A stretch of DNA of 23,685 bases from Gymnopilus junonius (Eukaryota; Basidiomycota; Agaricomycetes; Agaricales; Galerinaceae), in contig JADNYJ010000479.1 of assembly GCA_015501075.1 (NCBI GenBank), positions 1 to 23,685 on the forward strand, written 5' to 3'. The position numbers and the translations under genes are program-made. Shown here piece after piece: positions 10,174-20,092 of the stretch (positions are counted from its first letter, which is position 1; every line of letters begins with the position of its first letter). A model generated the notes under the pieces. The model made no database searches and had not been told where the DNA came from. It worked only from the letters and a program-made list of their open reading frames with translations.

Positions 10174-10473
10174 GGAATCCAGAGCTCTTGAGGTTATGGC
10201 GACGGTCGTGGGACTGGTCAGGTAATAGAGCCTTCTACAGAGGATGGTATGAAGTAATAAGAAGGGGCTAGTAAGAATCAAAGAGCATAATTGATAAGGT
10301 AAGGGATAGGAAGCGAAAGAGGCTGCAGCCAGGCTAGGTCCTTCAACCGCGAAATTCAGTTTCTCCGTCCGCTACCCGAGTCACGTGGGGGTATATTCGT
10401 TTCTCCGGAGTGCCTAGGAGTCTACCCCAACCAACAGCTTGCTTGCTGTCCACCGGTTCAACTCTCGCGAAGA
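10174..10473. promoter_or_regulatory. Shared divergent promoter region of SCAP (-) and pdx1 (+), with a CACGTG site
   Basis: The two start codons are about 300 bp apart and point away from each other, so this spacer must serve both genes. It holds a palindromic CACGTG at 10382-10387 in the context tcacgtgggg, 92 bp before the pdx1 ATG. CACGTG is bound by bHLH factors including SREBP-type proteins, but a 6-base site occurs by chance about once in 4 kb. The role is inference. Confidence 0.4.
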
Positions 10474-11716
10474 ATGGCGTTAATAAAGACTCTGTCGTCG
10501 GTGTGTCGTGGCTCAAGAGTCGTCCAGGTTGCGGGTCACTCGAGGCGCCGTAGGTCTTATACAACTTGTGTCATTAGTCCCCAACGCGAACTAATACGTT
10601 CTGACTCGACCAGTTCTTCATGCTTCAGCGACCCGACTGGCAATTACTAATTTACAGATGCCCGCTATGTCGCCTACCATGACTGAGGGTGGTATTGCAT
10701 CATGGAAGAAGAAGGAAGGAGAGTCTTTCGCGCAAGGCGATGTTCTGCTGGAAATCGTAAGCCAGTTATATGGCCTTGGCACATGTTCGTTCGTCAACAA
10801 TGTTGTGTATTCTAGGAAACAGACAAGGCTACTATTGAAGTCGAAGCGCAGGAGGATGGTGTTATGGGCAAAATTCTGGTGCGCTGTTACTGAACATGCC
10901 ATGACGCCATATTTAAATAGACCATGAAATTCGGTAGGCCCCAGACGGTACTAAAGGTGTTCTTGTAGGCAAAGTCATCGCACTCCTGGCAGAGGAGGGC
11001 GACGATATTTCAAACCTCGAAACACCCAAGGAAGAGGCTACCCCACCACCAAAGCAGCCTGAATCGGCCGCCCCACCTTCCCCACCGCAATCAAAACCTG
11101 CCCCAGAACAATCTACAGAGACCCAAGCGCACTCGCAGACTCCACCAGACCACTCCCGACCACTCTTCCCTTCTGTTCACCGCCTGTTATTGGAGAATAA
11201 CGTAACGTCAACGGAAGGAATCAAGGGAACAGGTGTCAGAGGCATGTTGACCAAAGGCGACGTGTTGACCTACCTTGGCAAGGCCTCAAACCCACTGGGT
11301 ACATTTAAGCCCAGTCCTTCTCCTATTGAGGAAGCAGCCAAGGCCAGAGGAAAGGCACCTACCCAAGCTGCCGCACCAACGGTATGTTCTTGCCCTCTTT
11401 CCGTCATTATAATTCTAATGAATATCGTATGACTAGCCACCACCACTTGACGGCCCTGCTATCCGCCGCCTGATCGTTTCTTCAATGTTTGAAGCATCGC
11501 AGAAGGCGAAGAATCCATACCTTGCCAGTGCGTGTTCATATATCTTCATTGGAATATAACCCTTATAAAATAACCCTGTACATAGGCTTCAAAAATGCCG
11601 ATTTTGACTCTGTTATTGCCGACTACCTGCCTCCATCTCCCAAATCCGCTCCTCAACCACCTTCTGCTGCGCCCTCATCCAAAAAGGCTGCAGGCGACCT
11701 AGATGGCCTGTACTGA
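10474..11716 (+). CDS. pdx1: Pyruvate dehydrogenase complex E3-binding protein (protein X), mitochondrial
   Basis: PDX1 tethers dihydrolipoamide dehydrogenase (E3) to the E2 core of the mitochondrial pyruvate dehydrogenase complex. Six exons give 321 residues with clean phases: 10474-10567, 10614-10756, 10816-10878, 10938-11381, 11437-11527, 11586-11716. Residues 1-45 are a basic, Ser/Arg-rich mitochondrial presequence (SRRRRSYTT). The lipoyl domain runs from [20 protein letters not shown] to about 127, with lipoyl lysine 83 in [10 protein letters not shown] Pro/Gln-rich linker follows, then the E3-binding domain at about 174-212 ([30 protein letters not shown]). The C-terminus ([28 protein letters not shown]) is a short remnant without the E2 acyltransferase HxxxDG motif, which distinguishes protein X from E2. 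No frameshift. Divergent from SCAP. Confidence 0.9.
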
Positions 11717-12127
11717 TTTGCATACCTAGATGTCTTTGCTACCCCCTTATTCCCTCGTTAGACATATGTTACATGAACAATTTGCAAAATAATCCTCGTT
11801 GTAGGACAGGGATGCGATGGGGCTACCGAAAATTTTAAGTCCCAATAGGACATTCTGACGCCCCTCGTTTACCTAACGAGAAAGATTCCGCTCTGGAATC
11901 ACGGCTGCAGGCACGGACATTAAAGAGGCTTCATTGCCACGAGTGTCATTTATTAGCAACGCTTGGCTGCTATAGTGAAGAAAACTGTCGACAGGAGTTG
12001 TTGGTTATTGCATCTCGAGCCTGTTGCACTCGGGGTTGGTGATTGAAAATAAATTGAAGGAATGATTACATAATTAAGTCTTGTTAGCTGGCTGGTTGGA
12101 CGGTTTGCTGCCAGAACAGATACGGCC
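11717..12127. other. Intergenic stretch between pdx1 and the Knr4 homologue, with two tandem small hairpins
   Basis: No gene is seen. Two perfect 6-bp stems with 5-base loops follow each other: ctcgtt/aacgag at 11864-11880 and gattcc/ggaatc at 11884-11900. They lie about 150 bp past the pdx1 stop, in its likely 3' untranslated or termination region. The rest should contain the promoter of the downstream gene. Confidence 0.45.
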
Positions 12128-14402
12128 ATGGGCTGGCTCTCGTCCCTCTTCTCCTTCGACTCCCCCTCCAGGAAAGGCCAGGTATTCAGCTCAACCCACG
12201 AGGCCTTTTCTTTGCCCACCTCGTCTCCCGTCTACAACACTCATCCTGATGCTTTCAACCCGGATGTCCTCAGCACACCAGATCCAGAGACTGCCCGCAG
12301 CCCTGCCTCGTATACATACCCCCCCCTGGGCCAGCTGCCTATGGCTATGTTCCCTCTTCGTGAGTGCCCTCTGCGTTGCTCTGTCCAAGCACTACTCTTA
12401 TGACCTTACAGTTCCGGCTTCATTGCCCGACCAGCCGCCTCTTCCCTGCTGCCTACGCACATGGACCCCTTACATACTCCCTTCTCTTCACCCCCAAACT
12501 ACCCTCCTTTATCAAAGACCTGGGCTCGCATTCAAGCCTGGCTGAACCGAGAATACCCAGAACTCGGTGATACCCTAAATTATGGAATTTTACCCCAAGA
12601 CCTCGCCCAAATAGAAATGCAATTCGGCTTCTCTCTCCCTTCCGTCGTCCGCGAGTCTTATCTCTGCGTGGACGGCCAAGAGGCAGAGTCCGCAGCCGGT
12701 TGTTCAGAGGGCTTGTTCTTCGGACTGACTTTATTACCTCTCGAAAGTGTGCTGGAGGAATGGAGATTCTGGCGAGAAGTCGATCGCGATCCCTCAACAG
12801 GCGCAAACCAGGGTCTGCGCGAACACATGCAATCGATACCCCCTGGGTGGGTCAGGCGGGAGTACTCACAACGAGGCTGGATCCCTCTCATTGCAGATAA
12901 AGTCGGCAATTACCTCGGCGTCGACCTCAACCCCGCAGAACATGGTTCCATCGGTCAGATCATCATCTTCGGTCGTGATTTTGATACAAAAGTCGTCATG
13001 TGGAGAGGTGATGGAGTGACCGGTTGGGCGAAATGGTTGGCCAGCTTTGCGGAAGAGCTCGAAACTGGCGAAGGTTTCGAGATTGGTGCCACGGATACGA
13101 GTGAGGGCAGCGAGGATGGTGTTGGGTACGAGAGCTATTTTTACGATGGCCACGGTCGGGGACAGGGAGATGGAGGCGGAGATACCGGCTCTGGCGGTGG
13201 ATTGCGCTTGACGGGCGAATACAGGGGTTGGAATGTGTTGGAAGCTTGGGCAGATCGGAGTTTACGGAAATGGCATGAATCGGGCGTTATCACAGATGAA
13301 GTTTTAGCGCCTGCTGATGGGGAAGCTCGAAAGGTCGGTAGCAGTATGAATTTCATTTTGCAATTGGCTGATATATTTTGTAGCAGGGGGAACGACAGGA
13401 TCTTGATATTGTCGAACTTTCTATGCAAGGACCAGGTGCAGTGGAGGTTGCTATACCTGTCTTGGCGAGCTCGACAGAGCAAATTCCATCTCCATTCGCC
13501 GATCCTCTGGGCCAATCCAATGCGCAGCCAAGTTCATCAAAACTTGCATCAGCAGCTGCTCCGACAATATCCGTCGCCAAACCTCCTGCACCTCGTCCTG
13601 TCGCTCTTCCAACACCACAAGATATTGCCCCATTCTCATCACCTCCCGAATCTAGACAATCTTCAGTTGACAACCTTGACGAAGACCTGGAGTCAGGCAG
13701 CCGAATTAACGGAATATCTGAACTGGCTGAAGATGTCGGTCTTGTAACTTCGACGAGACGGACTGGGAAGTCAAAGTCTCCCATTCGTCGCGAAACATCG
13801 GGTGCTTCTGGCTCTGCTCTTCCCTTTTCACCTCCTCCCCCAATAATGACAAGGCCAACGCACGTCATCTCTAATTCAATCTACACGACACCGGATTCAC
13901 CTCCTCCCATTATCCCCGATTTACTGGCCGACGGTCCTCTAGTCGACAGCGAGCCATTGGTGATGTCATCACTTCCGACACTCGTAGACGAGCCTTTGCC
14001 CATTCAGTTGGAATCAATAGCAACTGAGCCAGTGCACTCGGAGCAGACTGAGGCTCAGCAAGAGCCAGAAACCACTATCAGACTGGTGGGTGGTGGAGGT
14101 GAAGTAGGGATCGTCCAAGAACCTGCCGTTGAGGAGAAGGGGGAGCAAGCTGCAGTTGCTCCAGCATCGCAGGAGGGAGAACTGGTATCAACCGATGCCG
14201 AGTCCGTTCCTGACACTCCAACCAGCGATAAAAAGGGGAAGAGAAGGGCCATAAAAAGTCGAAAAGCAGTATAGCCAGTCTTAAAAGACTAAGCCAGCTT
14301 GGACACCGCAAGAAGAAGTCGGGCGGAAGTTCGACGTCTAGTGTCACCGTCAAGGATGGGGTTGCTACACCATCTACTGCTGCAGCTACGGCTACGCAAT
14401 AG
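12128..14402 (+). CDS. knr4: Knr4/Smi1 homologue, cell wall and stress signalling scaffold
   Basis: Knr4/Smi1 proteins regulate cell wall synthesis and the cell-integrity MAP kinase pathway, with one folded SMI1/KNR4 domain between disordered arms. Exons: 12128-12359, 12435-13333, 13387 to the end. The N-terminus MGWLSSLFSFDSPSRK and a Pro/Ser-rich arm precede the domain: LSKTWARIQAWLNREYPELG, LNYGILPQDLAQIEMQFGF, ESYLCVDGQEAESAAGCSEG, RGWIPLIADKVGNYLGVDL and IIIFGRDFDTKVVMWRGDG, then YRGWNVLEAWADRSLRKW. The acceptor at 12434 is preferred over the one at 12412 because only it keeps the frame. The C-terminal arm is Pro/Ser/Glu-rich. As written the frame stops at 14272-14274. One missing base near 14248-14253 (gggccat) hides a Lys/Ser-rich tail (SIASLKRLSQLGHRKKK) that ends with TAG at 14400-14402, giving about 715 residues. 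Confidence 0.88.
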
Positions 14403-14950
14403 TAGTGTTGTCCTCTTGCTCATGACCATTGAGTCATGATGACACGGAGATACATATACGTATTTTTGTCCACCTTGGCTGCTTGGCTTCTTGGCATTGC
14501 GTATGTGTTCGTCAGTGCTGTTGCTTTACCTGGCCGTTTTCTCTTTCTTATTATATTTTTTCTTCTTCAATCGAACTTTGAAGTCAACCAACCACATCAA
14601 TACTCATTAGTACACAGCTCATTACAGTAATCACTTGTACGCCATGCATTTTTTTCGCTCTCTTTTTTTGATTTTTTTCCCCTCTCCCTCGTTTGCCTAT
14701 ACCCATAATCAATAACCATTATAGTTACACACTTTTTTTTCTGAAGGGTAGACGCGCTGGTGCGCCATTGAGGAGTTCTTTGATAATATTATTGGAAAGC
14801 TTACTGCCTGCACGAATCGGGAAGTGTTGTCGTGATCACGTGTGCATAAGCGAAAGTCGCGTGTTGAGTTGGTTTTCGTAAAGCAAGCCTTACCTTCTTT
14901 CCAACTCTAATCGCCTTTCTTTTGACCCGTTCGCGGGTCCCCTGCCTGCC
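14403..14950. promoter_or_regulatory. Promoter region of the aldehyde dehydrogenase, T/C-rich tracts and ATCACGTG
   Basis: No gene is seen. Long T- and CT-rich runs at 14646-14692 and 14731-14742 are typical of fungal core promoters. ATCACGTG lies at 14835-14842, about 110 bp before the ATG at 14951. This 8-mer resembles the E-box-like elements described for fungal SREBP and other bHLH factors. Its use here is inference. The Knr4 3' untranslated region occupies the left part. Confidence 0.4.
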
Positions 14951-17433
14951 ATGGACACCTTAATATCCCTTATGAACCACCCTTACCTGACTATGAAGCT
15001 GGGTTTGGGCTCCGAGAAACGAAATATTGACGCCTTATACCCGTTAACTGTCTTCTTTGTTTTTGGGATCTACTTGGTCTACGAACGATATCAGCAGACG
15101 CATAACAGTGCCGTTCCCTTTTCAGTTCCTACGCCTCATGTGAGCACCATGTCCTTGGATCGGTTTTCTCCTTCAAGTTCTGATTTATTCCATGCTCGTA
15201 GCCCGCATCTCCAACATGGGAGGCCGTTTTCATCAAAGAACCGACTATAGAGAGCCATATCACCACCCAGACATCATGCCCCCGATGAACGTCCCGGCCG
15301 GAAATACATTACCTCCTTCGACCCTCCACAGGGCTGCACATCGGCACCTTCCTCGCGGACAATGAGCAGGAAATCGAGGGCAAGATCAAACGCGCGGCCG
15401 AGGCGCAGAAGAAATGGAAGAACACGACGTTCCAGCAGCGTCGGCGCGTCGTGCGCAGTTTGCTTAAATGGCTGGTCGAGAACCAGGAGGTGTGCGCGCG
15501 CGTGGCTTGTCGGGATACCGGGAAGACGTGTGAGTGCCTTTTGATGTTGGTCTGACGACCGCTGCTGCTGGGTATAGAATGTTAATGGAGGGGTTGTGGG
15601 TAGTGATTGATGCTGCGTTGGGAGAGATTCTGACGACGTGCTCCAAGATGGAATGGATTATGAATTATGGAGAAGACGCTTTACGACCGGAAACGAGGCA
15701 TTCGAATTTTATGATGTTCTACAAAAAGTCCCAGGTTATTTATGAACCGTTGGGTGTTGTAGCAGGGATCGTGTCGTGGAATTATCGTGCGTCCTTCCCC
15801 TTCTGATAATTTAACCAGATACTAAAACGTCTATAGCATTGCACAACGCTTGGTCCCCCATCCTCGCGGCTATATTTTCTGGTAATGGTATCGTGCTCAA
15901 ATGTTCCGAACACGTTATTTGGTCAACGACTTGGTTTGTCGGGGCGATTTCGGCTTGCCTCAAGGCCTGCGGACATAGTGGTGAACTGGTTCAAGTCGTC
16001 TGTTGTTATCCAGAGGAAGCGGATGCCGTCACACAGTCCCCTTTGATTAAACATATCACATTTATTGGTTCAGAAACCGTCGGACGAAAAGTAAGAAATG
16101 AAACTGGGTTAGAATTTTTCTTGTCGTGTTGACGTTCTTTTAGGTCGCGCAAGCCGCAACAAACATCTCACTCCAGTCACTCTTGAGCTTGGCGGCAAAG
16201 ACCCTGCTGTTATTCTTCCCAATACTGATCTCAAGAAATGGGCCAGTATCTGGCTGCGTGGTGTATAGTAAGTAACTTTTCTATTGTCGTATAACTATAA
16301 CACTCAAGTGAGGTGTAGCCAGAACATGGGTCAAAACTGCATTGGCATCGAACGCCTCCTCGTCCACATCGACCAGTATGACGACCTCTTCGAAATCTTC
16401 AGTGACCGCGTTGCAAAGATGCGGGTTGGTTCGGTGATGGCCACCATCCAGGCTGGCTATGTCACTACCGTCGAAGGCGGTTCTATGATCACAGGAGATC
16501 GATTCCGTGGCCTAGAAAAACTCATCAAGGACGCTGAGGAGGACAATGCGTATGTCATCGGTGGAAGAGAATATGCTCAGCCATATCACGAGAATGGGTA
16601 TTACTTTGAGCCTACAGTTGTTGGACCTGTGAAGGAATCTATGGACATTGCCAATCAAGAATGTAAGATTTTTGTAACTCACTGATGTGAATAGCCGTCC
16701 GTCAGTTTATTGATTTTCTTTGCTCTGCAGTGTTTGCGCCCGTCGCTCTCTTGATGCCTTATGAAACAGTGGAAGAAGCCATTCAGATTGCCAATGGGAC
16801 ACGATATGCTCTCGGTGCCAGCGTCTTCGGTCCTGACCAAGAAGACTGTCTGAAGGTGGCAAAACAACTGGAATGCGGCATGGTGTCTATCAACGACTTT
16901 GGGGTCTTCTACGTGAGTCGCCTCGCCTCCTTCGTGCCAGTTTGAATAACATTTGCTTATTTGGACCTTGTAGATCAAGTCAGTCTCTCGTTTGAATTTG
17001 AATTATAAAGTAGACGTATTCTGACCATCGTGTTCATTATACAGCCAAGACTTACCATTCGGAGGGACGAAAGCTAGTGGTTACGGCCGATTCGGTGCGT
17101 GTGCTTATGCTGGCATCCCATATTTTTTCATAATTTGTACTTAGGTGGTCCCGAGGGACTTCGCTCACTGACCAACCCCAAGGCTATTATCTACGACAGG
17201 TGGCCATCGCTCATACAAACAAGCATTCCAAAAGTCCTCGACTACCCACTCCGGTCATTACGTTCCAGCTGGTTAGGCCTCACTTTTTCTTTCCTTTTTA
17301 AAACAATTCTCTGACTTAATGCTTGTATCTTTCTAGGGAATTCACTTCAGGCCTCGTTCGCTTCATGTATGGCGATGGATGGCGCACAAGAATTCGGGGT
17401 CTCATCACGGTTGTCAATGCTGCTCGTAGATAG
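14951..17433 (+). CDS. Membrane-anchored aldehyde dehydrogenase (Msc7-like), with a 5-nt microexon
   Basis: This NAD(P)-dependent enzyme oxidises aldehydes to acids. A hydrophobic helix (LYPLTVFFVFGIYLVY) near residue 30-50 probably anchors it to a membrane, as in the yeast Msc7 group. Eleven exons: 14951-15139, 15202-15529, 15604-15786, 15837-16090, 16144-16267, 16319-16662, 16731-16912, 16974-16978, 17045-17094, 17145-17271, 17337-17433. Motifs in order: PLGVVAGIVSWNYPLHN, GNGIVLKCSE, HITFIGSETVGRK, the general-base glutamate in TLELGGKDP (about 333), the nucleophile cysteine in QNCIGIER (about 367), ELFAPVALLM, NGTRYALGASVFG, ECGMVSINDFGVFY, NQDLPFGGTKASGYGRFGG. The Glu-Cys spacing of 34 is normal. 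Three indels disturb the frame: an extra base near 15283, a missing base near 15318-15320 that restores it, and a missing base near 16163. Corrected length is 627 residues. No residue critical for catalysis is lost. Confidence 0.92.
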
Positions 17434-17803
17434 GTTGCAAAGCTATCATACCCTTGGTTATCTTAGGCTTTGCAAACGTTGAATGCTCTCTTGCTGTATT
17501 TACCTTGTTGGACACACCCGCTTTAATATATTTTTTCATGTCCTTTCCTTTCTCCGGGACTTTCTCTTTGTTTCTTTTTCTTTTCATATAAATGAAGATA
17601 TAAGTAGCAGAAAAATGGGTATAATGCATGATAAGCAGTCCTCGTTTTAATGATACAGCAGAACTTCTAGAGAATGACAAAATAAAAACATGAATTATTG
17701 CAGAACAAAGCGAAACAGTGAAGAGAGGGGAAATGATGATGATGATGATGCACGGCGATGATAATCATGAAGAACAAATGCCAATTAAGTCGGTATTCTC
17801 GGT
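17434..17803. other. Convergent spacer between the aldehyde dehydrogenase and dcn1
   Basis: The two flanking genes end towards each other, so this should contain both 3' untranslated regions. It is T-rich on the plus strand. An (ATG)6 microsatellite lies at 17733-17750. No gene is seen. Confidence 0.5.
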
Positions 17804-18862
17804 TCAAGCCTGTCCATTGCCTGATGCAGCTTTCTTCCATGCCACGAAGTCATCCAGGAGGGTGGGCCAGGCCTGGCGATGAGGGAGATTGAGGGAAATG
17901 CAAGTTAAACTCTGTTAACGAACTTACTGCATCGACATCATAGCCTTGCAAATTAGGTGTTACATTCTCGCAGAACTCGAGCATCTACAGGAATGACGTC
18001 AATATAAGCAGCTGAATCAATAACATGAGACTGACCATGGTCCAAAGGTCCTTATTAGTGGCCTTGTAAGAACCTTTCTCCTGAAAGAACCTCGTTAGAC
18101 GTAAAAACCGGGGAAAGTGGATAATACCAGAAACCAACATTTATGAATTCGACGATTTCCTCCATGATAGGATATTTAGGGACCAGTAGAACAGTCCAAA
18201 ATGCAACAGACGTCTGTGGATCTATGTCAGACCAAGAACAAATTAACCATCGCAATTAAAATTACCTCCATATCGATGTTTCGCGAAGCTCTGAGGGAGA
18301 GAAATGGAAGAGAGTTAGCAAGCAATCGAGACCTCAGAACGTGAAGGTTCATACTCAGGTTTCGCAAGAGTGAACGCATATGAATAGAGCTTCTGGAAGC
18401 CTGCTTTGACGTCGGTAGCATACGAGATGTACGACGACCTATCGTACTCCGAGTTCTTCGATGTTGCTTTGACAGGCATCTTGCCTTCTATCAGCAACTC
18501 GTCAAGCTCTGTGACTGCTAATGAAATAAGCGGGACCGAAGAGATTCTAAATAGTAGTCAATATATATTTCATTTCTAGAAAAACCTAGAACGCACTTGA
18601 GTGTACTAGTTCCTTTTACCCACTCCTCCTTCGTGACCTTCGCCATGTCCTTCGCTCCCATTTGCCATGCAAAGATGATCGGACGCGGTCCGTCTAATGG
18701 CATATTTGCATCCGTGCACAATTTTTCAAATCCTTCGGGCCCAATGACGTCGGCATCATCGCTGTCAGCGTACTTCTTGAAGACCTCTATGGCACGTTGA
18801 GGCGTGTAAGGGTCGTGTTTGACATTACTTTTTTTCGCAGGTGGGGGTGGTGGATTAGACAT
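17804..18862 (-). CDS. dcn1: DCN1-like cullin neddylation co-E3
   Basis: Dcn1 binds a cullin and the acetylated N-terminus of Ubc12 and speeds up transfer of NEDD8, thereby activating cullin-RING ubiquitin ligases. Seven exons give 242 residues with all phases closing: 18862-18597, 18546-18355, 18290-18266 (25 nt), 18213-18139, 18080-18036, 17984-17928, 17872-17804. After a short Pro-rich N-terminus the PONY (potentiating neddylation) domain runs to the end: AIEVFKKYADSDDADVIGPE, GFEKLCTDANMPLDGPR, WQMGAKDMAKVTKEEWVKG, YDRSSYISYATDVKAGFQKL, ASRNIDME, TSVAFWTVLLVPKYPIMEE, GSYKATNKDLWTMMLEFC and AWPTLLDDFVAWKK. There is no UBA domain at the N-terminus, unlike yeast Dcn1. One donor is GTTGGT, unusual but needed to keep the reading frame. 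No frameshift. The acidic DAD-patch region is in the usual place. Confidence 0.94.
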
Positions 18863-19413
18863 AGGTTCTACAACAACAGGCTGGCGGTTAGATGTGACAT
18901 GGTTAGATGGTATTTCCTATTGCAGGTGTGCCAGGGTTAGGGTGCGAAGGTAAGTTATATGAAGGACTTTACTTGCCTTAGTAGATTGGACATTACGAAT
19001 AGGAGTGGGTTCATCACTGTGCAGAATTTTTATCTGGTTAGAAGAGCAGCAAAAGAAGGATAAAAGATTCATGGGTAATTCAAGAAGTTGAACATCCAGA
19101 ATTGAGCGGAGAATGGGAATAGGGAAAAGAGAAAGGAGTGTTGTAATCTAGAACCAAGTCTTGGGTCCTTTGAAGTGGGTGGATAACCACGTGAATTGTA
19201 CGCCCTAGGCACAGGTCAAGTTGTGTCTTTAAAGACAAGACACAGCCTATGGCTACACCTCCTTCGATTATGTAATCATACTCTATAATGGAAAGTCACA
19301 CACAAAACTGTATGTCAAGAAAACGCCATGGTGGCGAAAGGTTGAACAAGACCCAGTACAGATGGGTAAAGGAAAAGGCAAGGAATCATTGAAGAAAGCA
19401 ATAAAATGAAGCA
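18863..19413. promoter_or_regulatory. Promoter region of dcn1; contains a CACGTG and a 12-bp palindrome
   Basis: No gene is seen. CACGTG lies at 19188-19193, about 330 bp upstream of the dcn1 start. A perfect 12-bp palindrome (gtctttaaagac) lies at 19225-19236. Both can arise by chance in this length. The right part should hold the 3' untranslated region of the small basic gene. Confidence 0.4.
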
Positions 19414-19916
19414 CTACACTTTGCTCCCGCCTTCGCCGACCTTTTGTCGCGGTTTTTCGAGTGGTGTGCCGATTCTAGCCTTCTTCGTAGCCGAGTAGAC
19501 TACGCGGAATGACACGCCAATGAGCAACTATTCAAAGATACGAAGGTCGGCCACTCACTCCATCCCCGTCTGAAGTATTTCCATCCACAGCGCTGTTGCC
19601 CATTCACGTTAGCATCATGGTGAATAGTCCGACCGAAAGGAAAGTTTGAAGTGTCATATTTCGACATAGTTTACCTTGATTTTGCAACAGTAGTCTTCCC
19701 AGTGGCCCTTCCTGTAGACTTTTTTGTAGTTGTTCCGTTCGAAGTCGCGGTTGCTTTTGCCGTATTTTTAGTTGTGCTGGATCTGGTCGACCCTCTGGTG
19801 GAACGCGTCGACGAAGACGCTTCTGCCGCCGAATCGTCGGGCTGTTTGCGCTGTGAATATGCACATTAATAAAATTGATTCGCCGAAGACCGACCAGACG
19901 CATACCTTTGGGGCAT
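19414..19916 (-). CDS. Small basic, Ser/Thr-rich protein of unknown function
   Basis: I do not recognise the family. The reading rests on splice sites and composition. Proposed exons: 19916-19906 (MP-type start), 19850-19675, 19592-19559, 19499-19414. Exon 2 in one frame reads RKQPDDSAAEASSSTRSTRG and then a Ser/Thr/Lys-rich run ending GKTTVAKS. Exon 3 reads AVDGNTSDGDG, and exon 4 reads YSATKKARIGTPLEKPRQK before a stop at 19416-19414. The total is about 102 residues, strongly basic, resembling a nuclear or chromatin-associated tail. Phases fail by one base at two junctions (near the C run at 19908-19913 and near 19559-19565). Either indels as in neighbouring genes or a wrong splice model would explain this. 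A longer alternative frame on the same strand (19604-19972) looks like a shadow frame. Confidence 0.35.
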
Positions 19917-20092
19917 TGCTGCGAGATAGCGACAGACGGATGTTCAAAATGAGGAAAACGAGGCTCCTTCAAAGGTCGACGCGACTTTAGCCCGCCGCGT
20001 GACTTCCTGTGACTGATTTGGACTTGTAATTAAGCCGGATCTCCGGACCGCTATTACTTAACTTCGAATTTCGACCTCAACCTCTGTCAGCG

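Noticed and set aside
12081..12545. A 154-residue plus-strand frame overlapping the Knr4 start
   Set aside because: It is another frame of the Knr4 exons and intron 1, without conserved features.
13141..13868. Long minus-strand frames opposite Knr4
   Set aside because: They are antisense shadows of the Pro/Ser-rich coding sequence.
17733..17750. (ATG)6 microsatellite as a functional repeat
   Set aside because: A short trinucleotide run in a 3' untranslated spacer is common and needs no special explanation.
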